From assembly GCA_002371075.1 (NCBI GenBank), contig DFFS01000047.1, positions 1 through 6,894 on the forward strand: a stretch of 6,894 nt of DNA, given 5' to 3'. Shown here piece after piece: positions 1 to 5,941 of this stretch. The notes under the pieces are model-generated. The model made no database searches, was not told the origin of the DNA, and saw nothing but the letters and a program-made list of their open reading frames with translations. Within the stretch, counting starts at the first letter, position 1. Each line of letters begins with the position of its first letter. The DNA comes from Christensenella sp. UBA3770 (GTDB lineage: Bacteria > Bacillota > Clostridia > Christensenellales > CAG-1252). The position numbers were made by a program, and so were the translations under genes.

Positions 1-932
1 ATGTTCATTTCGTCGAGGACGGTCAAATACACGTCTTCGTTGTAGGTGGCGTCGTACATCGCCTTCAAAACCTCGGTCTCGTTGAACCTCTTGGTAAATT
101 CGTTGAAGTATCCGAAAATTTCCGTTCTGTCACGCCAAGACGGCTGGACGGAAGCGATGGTCGTCGGGTTGTCGATAAAGTGACCGATACACTCGGGAAG
201 TGAGGTTTTACCGGTACCGGATATACCTTGCAAGATAATCAAGCGGGTCGTTGCCAAACTGGCGAAGAACAAACGAATGATCTTGGGTTCGTAATACAGC
301 TTACGCCACGGCCTTTGCGGATTGTTTGCCGCATAGTTGCGGAACGTATCGCAGATCTCCTGCAAAGTGACTTCCATGTTGAATTCGGTGTGACGCTGCG
401 AGCCCTCCTCGGCATAGGTGGTGTCAACTTCGGTCAATTTGTAGAAGCGGCTCTCGCCTTCTTTCTTCTCGCTGGAGGTGTCCTCTCCTTCATTGCCTTC
501 CAAAACGTCATAGCCTTGATAACCGATCTTCAATCCGAGGATGCGGTCTTTCTCCTTGGTGAGCTTAACGATCTGACCTTTGAGGTTGCCGATCTCATCC
601 ACAAGGTCTTGGTTTAAGACGCGGCTGCCGAAAAGCCTCTTAAAGAACCTGACGAGGAAGTAGATCCCCACGATCAGAACAGCTACAAGCGCCAACATAA
701 CCAAGGCGACGACCGCCCAGGCACCGATCCATTGACCGGCGGACATTTGGCTCATTCCCTGATACTTCTCAACGACAGCGATGTATTGATCTATTGCGAA
801 AAGCTGACGGAACGCGCCGAACAAGCCGCCGTAATAGGTCTTACCGCTTACGCCGCTCGGTTGCGTATAAAGCAAGCCGAGGAATCCAAAGAAGAATACC
901 TGTAAAAAATCTCTGATAAAATCCGTAAACAT
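1..932 (-). CDS. Membrane-anchored McrB-like AAA+ ATPase (3' end outside window)
   Basis: Partial gene: it starts with ATG at 932 and runs 310 codons off the left edge with no stop. The Shine-Dalgarno AGGAAAGG lies 8 nt upstream. Seen in the protein: a hydrophobic stretch near residues 6-22, a clear membrane segment near 69-95, a short coiled-coil-like stretch at about 105-133, an acidic linker, then an AAA+ core. Walker A is GISGTGKT at 236-243 and Walker B ends in VLDEMN (Asp307, Glu308) at the window edge. The segment VQPSWRDRTEIFGYFN (262-277) resembles the region between the Walker motifs in McrB-type GTPase/ATPases, and LDEMN is typical of that clade. Inferred role: an NTP-driven motor or remodelling factor held at the cytoplasmic face of the membrane. 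It is the last operon gene visible here, 75 bp after the signal peptidase. Classical McrB is soluble and partnered by McrC, so the membrane anchor argues against ordinary McrBC restriction. The fold is confident; the function is unknown. Confidence 0.85.
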   Translation of the reverse strand, partial: MFTDFIRDFLQVFFFGFLGLLYTQPSGVSGKTYYGGLFGAFRQLFAIDQYIAVVEKYQGMSQMSAGQWIGAWAVVALVMLALVAVLIVGIYFLVRFFKRLFGSRVLNQDLVDEIGNLKGQIVKLTKEKDRILGLKIGYQGYDVLEGNEGEDTSSEKKEGESRFYKLTEVDTTYAEEGSQRHTEFNMEVTLQEICDTFRNYAANNPQRPWRKLYYEPKIIRLFFASLATTRLIILQGISGTGKTSLPECIGHFIDNPTTIASVQPSWRDRTEIFGYFNEFTKRFNETEVLKAMYDATYNEDVYLTVLDEMN

Positions 933-957
933 ACCCAGTACCTTTCCTTTCCCTGAT

Positions 958-983
958 TTGTGAAGAGCAGCCGCTCTTCGCAA
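958..983 (-). other. Intercistronic stem-loop between signal peptidase and AAA+ genes
   Basis: A 7-bp perfect stem GAAGAGC/GCTCTTC with a 4-nt loop lies between the two genes. Beyond one non-Watson-Crick position (A/C on the minus-strand RNA) it extends by three more pairs, TTG/CAA. No U-tract follows in the direction of the operon, so it is not a good terminator. It could be an mRNA processing or stability element that sets different levels for the two genes. The structure is seen; the role is inferred. Confidence 0.5.
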
Positions 984-1007
984 GGCAGTTTCTCTCGCTG
1001 AAACCTC

Positions 1008-1832
1008 TTAGTCCGTGTCTCCTTTCTTTTCCCGGTCGCCCGCTTCCGCCGCGGCAGCCTGGCTCTTCAAATACTCTTCGATCGCTCTCTTCTTGATCTC
1101 CTCTTCGTCAATCGAGGCAAGAGCTTCTTGTTTTGCGCTTTCCGCCGCCGCCGCTTTTGCCTTCTTCATCTTGTTTTCGACGACGATCTGCGCAACCAAA
1201 TAGATGTTGTATATCAACAAAAGCCCGAGCGGGATAATGATGATATAGATAAAGTGATATCCGTCGCGGATCCAGGTCAGCGCCTTGCCGAGCCCGTTGA
1301 TATGCGTAACGTAAACCGCTTTGATATCCCCCGGCAACTTCAGCGTGGAATCCACCGTTGCATTCGGGTTGTCACCCTGCGTCCTGTATTTCTTAACGCC
1401 GGGCTCGATCTCAACGACTTCGATGATTCTGTGCGTGTTGAGAACAAGCTCGTTCTCACTGTTGCGCATTTGGAACGTCACGACATCGCCCACTTGCAAA
1501 TTATCCCTGTTCTTGGGGGACTTTGCGATCACGAGCGCGCCCGCGGGGAAGCCCTTGTATTCCTTTCCGTCGATCACCCTGGATCCATCCATAGAATCCG
1601 TCAAAACGGGGAGCAACTTGATGCCCACTGTGGAAACATCGTCCTGCTTGGGGTTCAAGATCATAATTAACGTCAAGATGATCGCAAAGAGCACGAGGGC
1701 GATCTGCACGCCGAGAAAGATCCCATTTAGGATCTTTTTCTTTTTGGAGACCGGCTTTTCCTCTTTTTCTTCGGTCGCCGGAGCGGATTGCTCCGCCGGC
1801 GTTTCGATGGTGTTTAATTCCTTCTCTTTCAT
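1008..1832 (-). CDS. SipW/ER-type signal peptidase I (S26B family)
   Basis: A 274-residue protein that removes signal peptides from exported proteins at the outer face of the cytoplasmic membrane. Seen: a charged cytoplasmic N-terminus (1-34), TM1 at about 35-59, the catalytic-serine box as LTDSM (Ser80), THRI carrying His134 where bacterial-type enzymes have lysine, and the box RTQGDNPN with Asp154 (Asp161 also nearby). A second membrane segment follows at about 192-217, then a Lys/Ala/Glu-rich cytoplasmic tail that looks helical. The Ser-His-Asp arrangement and C-terminal TM are those of SipW and archaeal/ER Sec11 enzymes; the long charged tail and N-terminal extension are larger than in SipW. 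The ATG at 1832 is supported by AAGGAGA (1845-1839), and the gene starts only 14 bp after the stop of the upstream surface-protein gene. In Bacillus, SipW processes TasA/TapA-type proteins encoded next to it, so the upstream product is the likely substrate. I give no symbol because true sipW orthology cannot be shown here. Confidence 0.9.
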   Translation of the reverse strand: MKEKELNTIETPAEQSAPATEEKEEKPVSKKKKILNGIFLGVQIALVLFAIILTLIMILNPKQDDVSTVGIKLLPVLTDSMDGSRVIDGKEYKGFPAGALVIAKSPKNRDNLQVGDVVTFQMRNSENELVLNTHRIIEVVEIEPGVKKYRTQGDNPNATVDSTLKLPGDIKAVYVTHINGLGKALTWIRDGYHFIYIIIIPLGLLLIYNIYLVAQIVVENKMKKAKAAAAESAKQEALASIDEEEIKKRAIEEYLKSQAAAAEAGDREKKGDTD

Positions 1833-1846
1833 TCGGGTTCTCCTTA

Positions 1847-2779
1847 TCAGTTGGTGGCGAACTCAACGGCAAGCTTAACTTGTCCGCCCAAAATATCATC
1901 CACGCACTGTTCGTCTTGTCCTTCCAGCCAAATCACAATGGTGTATTTAACAATTGAGCCGATTGGCAGCTCAAAAAGATCACTATTTAAGACATAGCCG
2001 TCTCCGGCAAATGCCTTGGTCATCCAAACGCCGTCTTCGCGGATATCCTCCTCGTTAAAGGAGAAACCCTCGTAATCGGCAATCGTTTTCGGTTTATACC
2101 CTTTCATGATCCCGCCCGGGGGAACAACTTCTTCCAAAATCGGATTTTCGTTTTCATCCACCAAGATGTTGCCGTCACCGTCCGATTTGGGCGCAGCGTA
2201 AACCGTAATCGTCCCAAGGTCATTGTCATCGGACGGATCCTCGTCCTTGATAACCATCACGCGAATGGCTTTTTCCATCCCCTTCATCGTACGGTCAAGC
2301 GTGATCATCTCACAATAGGTTACGTCTTTGTCACCGGTGTTTTTCAAGAAGAAACTGGTTGCGATAAAGTAATCTTCCGTTCCCTCTCCTTCGTAAGCGC
2401 CGTCCGTGTCGTAGATATCCTTTAATTTGTGATCCAAATAGTTGCAGAGCGTGCAGTTGTCCATATTCCTCGGCGCCGAAACGTCAAGAACGCTGGTAGG
2501 ATGGGTAAAATCGTAATCCTTGGAAAGAGACAACCACGCCGTACCGGTATGCGAGACCGTCACGCGGAAGTTCGTCTCGTCGACAAACTGCATGATCGTG
2601 TACGTCGCGCCGGCAAGCAAGGCAAAGATCAAAAGGAAGACGAGAAGGATGATCACGATCGTCCTTCTGCGCGACTGTCTGCGAACGCGCTTGTTTTTGA
2701 TGATGTATTCGTTCTCCTTGCGGAGCTCCTCCTGCGTGATTTCGCTCGGAGTCTTTTCTACATTATCAGTTTTCGCCAT
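1847..2779 (-). CDS. Single-pass surface protein, TasA/SipW-substrate-like
   Basis: A 310-residue protein. Seen: a charged N-terminal stretch ending in the basic block RVRRQSRRR (31-39), one hydrophobic segment at about 40-59, then GATYTIMQFVDE. The last resembles the end of SipW-type signal peptides, where a hydrophobic core is followed by a Gly-Thr-Tyr-Ala-x-Phe-x-Asp-like stretch. The remaining roughly 245 residues should lie outside the cell. They contain a CxxC pair (Cys109, Cys112) plus Cys156 and Cys292, a Gly/Asp/Glu-rich segment near 198-225, and a C-terminal strand-rich end with VIWLEGQDEQCVDD that I associate with clostridial SipW-dependent surface proteins. The ATG at 2779 overlaps the end of the upstream gene by 14 bp, which suggests translational coupling; its own Shine-Dalgarno is weak. 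It could be a fibre or matrix subunit, or a membrane-anchored sensor. Cleavage by the adjacent peptidase is inferred, not shown. Confidence 0.75.
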   Translation of the reverse strand: MAKTDNVEKTPSEITQEELRKENEYIIKNKRVRRQSRRRTIVIILLVFLLIFALLAGATYTIMQFVDETNFRVTVSHTGTAWLSLSKDYDFTHPTSVLDVSAPRNMDNCTLCNYLDHKLKDIYDTDGAYEGEGTEDYFIATSFFLKNTGDKDVTYCEMITLDRTMKGMEKAIRVMVIKDEDPSDDNDLGTITVYAAPKSDGDGNILVDENENPILEEVVPPGGIMKGYKPKTIADYEGFSFNEEDIREDGVWMTKAFAGDGYVLNSDLFELPIGSIVKYTIVIWLEGQDEQCVDDILGGQVKLAVEFATN

Positions 2780-5528
2780 TTCTCTTTACCTTCGGGATCG
2801 GCTTCAAGTTGGTAAGCGCCAAATTGATAAGCCTCATCGGACGAGCTACCGCGTCGCCCTGTATGACCTTCACGCCGTGATCCAACAGGATCCTTGCTTC
2901 CTCTTTGTGTTCACAGTTGATGGAGGTCGTGATGATGTTTTGCACCGCCGCATAGCCGGTGATCATATCCAAATGTGCAAGACGCTTGGTGCTTTCGCCG
3001 TTGTAGTACCTTGCGTCGAGTCTCAGATAGTCAAATTCATATTCCGTAAGGACGCGCATACTTGCGCTTTCCGCGTTGTCGATCATGATCAAAGCGCCCT
3101 GCGACTTCAACGTGTTGATCGCGCTGATGCCGACGAAACCGACCGCTTCCAACATCGCGCAGTCAAACGCAAGCACCAAGTTGTTGTGCTCCGTACGCAT
3201 CTTATCAACAAGTTTGGTAAGGGTCTCTTGCTTCAAAAGCAAACGACAACTGATCTTGACCACAAAGCGAAGATCGGGGTTCTCGTTGCAATCCTTTACG
3301 ACGTTTTCAAGCGCGATAAAGTTCAGTTCCTCAATGCGGGAGCTGCCCTCCGCCATTGCAAAGTACTCCTGCGGGATCATCTTGCCGAGGAACTTGTCAT
3401 TTAACACCTGTTGCACGTTCAAATACTGCACTTTCCCTTCTTCATCGATCGCTGCGTCGTAGAAGAAGACGATGGGGGTGGCAAGCGCAACGCCGGCGTT
3501 AATGGTCTTGGCTTTGCTGCGCTGCAGCTCCAAAAGATCACGCGCGGTGAGCCCGTCTTCGGCGCTGTAGCCCTTGGGAACGCCCCAAGCGTCCGTAGCG
3601 CCCATTTGAGAGCGAAGGTGCTCTGTCAGTTCGCCGTAGATGTCGGCGTACTCTTCCCCTTCGTGCTTGACGCGCGGCTTATCCTCGTCCCCCTTGAATA
3701 CGCCGTTTTTGATGTACGGATACTTTTCGGCAAATGGGACGTAAGCATAGCGTTTGTTGCGCTCAAGCGAAAGTTTTTTCATGAGCTCGGCGATCAGGGC
3801 AACGGCAAGCACCCTTTCCTTTTCGCCCGAGATCTTCATCATCAAGATGGTGCCCTCATACCCTTGCTGGTCGGAGGCGTCCTTGTGCTTGTACTTTTTG
3901 GTGGAGAAATCCTTGGGATCAAGCGCAAGATACAGTCTGACGCAGTCGCTGACGACCGTCATCCTCGCAATGATCTTTTTGCCTGCCTTGAAGTTGTCGT
4001 TCTTGACGGTGAGCTCCGACTTGACGGACTTATAAGAGAGCAACTCGTTTTTGAGTTTGCTGAACAAAAGCTTGATCGTGTTGGGCGATTGATGCAGCTT
4101 GTTTTCCAAGGTAAGCGGCAAGATCACCAAAGGTTCTTCTTTGACCTCTTCCTCCGCGGCGGGAGCTTCCTCCTCCTCGGAAATGCCGGCGGCGCGACGC
4201 TCTTCGGCGCGGCGCTCTTTCAAAAGCAACTGTTCGTCCTTTTCTTCATAGGCAAGCAACTTGCCCTTCTTCTCCAAAACGGCGTCATCTCTGCGCGGGA
4301 ACGCCGGCAGATAATCCTCCGTGACGGGAGATTCCAAACGGTTGATGTTCAAAGCGCCCATCATAATGGCAAGGAGTTCCGACGCGATGGCAAACTCATC
4401 GTCGTCCCTAACGCGGAGGAGCATCTTGGCGTCCTCAAAATCGGCGGTGGTTTGATCCGCCTGCTTATAACGATCGACGTCAAACTCGTCGGGATTTAAG
4501 GCAAAGTAAATACGCGTAAACCCGGCTATGGAAAGACGCGCGACGACCTGCTTTCCGTGACGGAAAACTTCGGTTGCGGTCTGCATCTCCGCTTTGATGC
4601 CTTCGTAAGAAAGAAGCTCGTTTTTCAAACGATTGTAGTAGCGACGCTCTCTGGTATCGGCAAGGATCAACTTGTTTTCAAGCGAACGCTTGAGCACAGC
4701 CTTCCCATTCTCATCCAAAAGCTCGCCTTTCTCGTTGTAACGAGGCTCTTGCTTTTGCTTTTCTTCCTTTTCTTTCTCCTTTTGTTCAAGGAGTTCCGTC
4801 CCCTGCTCGGCAAGGGTCTCGGCATTGTCGGCGATCCTGTCAAGGGCTTCCTGCCTCTCTTCAAAGGTGCCGCTGTAAATATAGTCGTCCATCGCGCCTT
4901 CTTCCATAAAGGCACGCATGTATTCGTCGTCCATCACGAAGTCTTTCTCTTCCGCGGGGGCTTCCGCCACAGGCGCTTCTTCGGCAGGCTTTTCGTCTGG
5001 CTCTACGGCAGGCGCAGCCATCGGCACAACGTCAATGCCGTCGTCAGCCAAAAGGTCCTCGGGGATCTCCTCGGCGGCAACGTCTTCCTGGCTTTCCGAA
5101 ACCGATTCCTCCGCTTCTGCCGCGGGCCCCTCTGCGGGATCTTCCTCAAGAGCGGGCTCCTCTGTGGGCACCGCCTCGGTTTCTTCTTGGGGAGCTTCGG
5201 CGGGGGTTTCTTCCGCATCGTCCTCCGCAAAGAAATCTTCAAAAACGACGTCTTCGATGGAATCTTCTTCCGTCTGTGCGTCGGAGGACGCGGCGGGTTC
5301 TTCCTCGGATACGGCAAGAGGTTCGGACGGGGTCTCCCCTTCCGAAGATACATCGGGCAAAACGTCCTGCGCCTCAACGATGGGCGCCGGCTCTTCCGCC
5401 GCGACAGCCTCCCTCTCGGGCTCAGCCTCTGATGATAAAGGCACAAAAGTCGTCGATGACGCGTTTTCTTTCGCTTTTTCGACTTCTTCTTTGTCCTTCT
5501 TCTTTCCAGAGAACCACTTGAAAGCCAA
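2766..5528 (-). CDS. Large acidic protein with duplicated domain and degenerate EAL-like domain
   Basis: A protein of 920 residues from a TTG start at 5528, chosen because GGGAGGG sits 4 nt upstream and the product begins MAFKWFSGKKK; an in-frame ATG at 5594 lacks a visible Shine-Dalgarno. No membrane segment or signal peptide is seen, so it is probably cytoplasmic. Order (920 numbering): a Glu/Ala/Pro/Ser-rich, strongly acidic low-complexity region (about 9-260); two copies of a domain of about 114 residues (283-396 and 474-587) sharing LENKL, LKNELLSY, FxxGK, a Tyr-x-Ala-Leu-x-Pro core and a YK element, separated by a charged linker; then an EAL-like domain (about 676-900). In the last, TPIVFFYD matches the start of EAL domains, MIPQEYFAMAE matches PxxFIPLAE, and VKVIQGDAVARPM matches the end. 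The EAL glutamate is missing (LNV), DDFG is IDNA, and the ExE-type metal ligands are lost, so c-di-GMP hydrolysis is unlikely; it may bind a ligand or a partner. First gene of the operon. Confidence 0.85.
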   Translation of the reverse strand: MAFKWFSGKKKDKEEVEKAKENASSTTFVPLSSEAEPEREAVAAEEPAPIVEAQDVLPDVSSEGETPSEPLAVSEEEPAASSDAQTEEDSIEDVVFEDFFAEDDAEETPAEAPQEETEAVPTEEPALEEDPAEGPAAEAEESVSESQEDVAAEEIPEDLLADDGIDVVPMAAPAVEPDEKPAEEAPVAEAPAEEKDFVMDDEYMRAFMEEGAMDDYIYSGTFEERQEALDRIADNAETLAEQGTELLEQKEKEKEEKQKQEPRYNEKGELLDENGKAVLKRSLENKLILADTRERRYYNRLKNELLSYEGIKAEMQTATEVFRHGKQVVARLSIAGFTRIYFALNPDEFDVDRYKQADQTTADFEDAKMLLRVRDDDEFAIASELLAIMMGALNINRLESPVTEDYLPAFPRRDDAVLEKKGKLLAYEEKDEQLLLKERRAEERRAAGISEEEEAPAAEEEVKEEPLVILPLTLENKLHQSPNTIKLLFSKLKNELLSYKSVKSELTVKNDNFKAGKKIIARMTVVSDCVRLYLALDPKDFSTKKYKHKDASDQQGYEGTILMMKISGEKERVLAVALIAELMKKLSLERNKRYAYVPFAEKYPYIKNGVFKGDEDKPRVKHEGEEYADIYGELTEHLRSQMGATDAWGVPKGYSAEDGLTARDLLELQRSKAKTINAGVALATPIVFFYDAAIDEEGKVQYLNVQQVLNDKFLGKMIPQEYFAMAEGSSRIEELNFIALENVVKDCNENPDLRFVVKISCRLLLKQETLTKLVDKMRTEHNNLVLAFDCAMLEAVGFVGISAINTLKSQGALIMIDNAESASMRVLTEYEFDYLRLDARYYNGESTKRLAHLDMITGYAAVQNIITTSINCEHKEEARILLDHGVKVIQGDAVARPMRLINLALTNLKPIPKVKRNGEN
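3768..4682 (-). repeat. Tandem pair of about 114-residue domains within the large protein
   Basis: Bases 4682-4341 and 4109-3768 encode two copies of the same domain, alignable almost without gaps. Both start LENKL and carry LKNELLSY about 20 residues in. They then share an F-x-x-GK segment, an AR motif, a strand with Tyr-x-Ala-Leu-x-Pro, a YK/D segment and a C-terminal helix with repeated Leu/Met. The copies are diverged, so this is an old duplication rather than a recent DNA repeat. From memory, similar domains occur in uncharacterised clostridial proteins; I know no function for them. Confidence 0.8.
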
Positions 5529-5532
5529 AATA

Positions 5533-5539
5533 CCCTCCC
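5533..5539 (-). promoter_or_regulatory. Shine-Dalgarno GGGAGGG deciding the TTG start
   Basis: On the minus strand GGGAGGG is followed by TATT and then TTG GCT TTC AAG. The core GGAGG is 5 nt from the TTG. It is a much stronger ribosome-binding site than anything before the upstream in-frame ATG (5594) or TTG (5600). This favours a 920-residue product over 942 or 944 residues. Confidence 0.65.
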
Positions 5540-5675
5540 GGTCTACACTGCAAAGGCGCCCGAAAACGCCAAAAAGACGGTATTTCCGCCCCATTTGCAA
5601 TGATGTTTGATGTCATGCAAGTCGGCCCTTGCCGCGCGACACATCGAAAAACACGCATTTTACCGCACTTTTCAA

Positions 5676-5695
5676 ACGCGTACGCGTCTGCGCAG
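5676..5695 (-). repeat. Adjacent GC-rich palindromes in the operon leader
   Basis: ACGCGTACGCGT (5676-5687) is a perfect 12-bp palindrome and is followed directly by the perfect 8-bp palindrome CTGCGCAG (5688-5695). They fall about 10-30 nt downstream of the predicted start of the operon transcript. They could act as a DNA site or as self-complementary leader RNA. The palindromes are seen; no function is established. Confidence 0.4.
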
Positions 5696-5711
5696 GCTCC
5701 CTCGCCGTTTT

Positions 5712-5720
5712 ATTATACCA
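5712..5720 (-). promoter_or_regulatory. Extended -10 promoter of the four-gene operon
   Basis: The minus strand reads TGGTATAAT, a perfect TGn extended -10 with consensus TATAAT (5717-5712). The -35 position (about 5735-5740) reads ATTAAA, a poor match, as is usual for extended -10 promoters. The transcript should start near 5705, giving a leader of roughly 175 nt before the TTG start at 5528. Confidence 0.65.
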
Positions 5721-5727
5721 TATAATT

Positions 5728-5761
5728 TATTCAATTTAATGAATATTAAGAATTCTTAATA
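5728..5761. promoter_or_regulatory. Two adjacent 18-bp dyads, candidate operators
   Basis: TATTAAGAATTCTTAATA (5744-5761) is a perfect 18-bp palindrome. Directly beside it, sharing two bases, TATTCAATTTAATGAATA (5728-5745) has perfect 6-bp arms around a 6-nt centre. Both are 18 bp, both begin TATT and end AATA, and their centres are 16 bp apart. They cover and lie just upstream of the -35 region of the operon promoter, where a dimeric repressor or activator could bind. AT-rich DNA gives chance palindromes, but a perfect 18-mer paired with a second dyad at this spot is suggestive. Confidence 0.5.
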
Positions 5762-5872
5762 ATCTAAAGCGGAGGAAAAATCTCCCATTTTTCGGATTTT
5801 TTTGTTTTTTGTCAATAAGTTTTTACCACCCTGTCCTTATCTGTTTGACAGATTGACATAAAATTTCAACAG

Positions 5873-5901
5873 TTGCCAAAACTAAAATTATTTGCTACAA
5901 T
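5873..5901 (+). promoter_or_regulatory. Sigma-A-type promoter of the small membrane protein gene
   Basis: TTGCCA (5873-5878) and TACAAT (5896-5901) are separated by 17 bp, each differing from consensus at one position. Transcription should begin near 5908, about 35 nt before the ATG. Two further TTGACA hexamers (5845-5850 and 5853-5858) lie upstream but have no -10 at good spacing. Confidence 0.7.
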
Positions 5902-5905
5902 ACTA

Positions 5906-5926
5906 TTGCGCACCCAGAGGGCGCAA
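5906..5926 (+). other. 5' leader hairpin next to the ribosome-binding site
   Basis: TTGCGC (5906-5911) pairs perfectly with GCGCAA (5921-5926) around a 9-nt loop in which two further C-G pairs are possible. The right arm touches the Shine-Dalgarno AAAAGGAG (5925-5932). If transcription begins at 5906-5908, the hairpin is at the very 5' end of the mRNA. It could protect the message or modulate initiation. Confidence 0.4.
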
Positions 5927-5941
5927 AAGGAGCTATCTACA

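Noticed and set aside
1..932. Assignment as a classical McrBC restriction enzyme subunit
   Set aside because: The N-terminus has membrane segments instead of a DNA-binding domain, no McrC gene is seen, and the neighbours are export-type genes.
1128..1878. Plus-strand open frames antisense to the signal peptidase gene
   Set aside because: The minus-strand frame has clear catalytic motifs and a Shine-Dalgarno; the opposite frames show no recognisable domain.
2766..3503. Active c-di-GMP phosphodiesterase
   Set aside because: The EAL glutamate, DDFG and the other metal-ligand positions are not conserved.
3411..5610. Long open frames on the plus strand across the large gene (for example 3411-4499, 4557-5432, 4918-5610)
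   Set aside because: They are antisense to a well-supported gene, have biased or low-complexity translations (Ser-rich or Arg/Phe-rich), and lack ribosome-binding sites.
5787..5815. Second leftward promoter with TTGACA (5815-5810) and AAAAAT (5792-5787)
   Set aside because: Spacing is 17 bp and the -35 is perfect, but the -10 matches only 4 of 6 in a poly-A run; the extended -10 at 5712-5720 is better. It is not excluded as a minor promoter.
5873..5941. Extended N-terminus of the small membrane protein from a TTG at 5873
   Set aside because: That TTG is within the -35 hexamer of a good promoter whose transcript starts near 5908, and the ATG at 5942 has its own Shine-Dalgarno.
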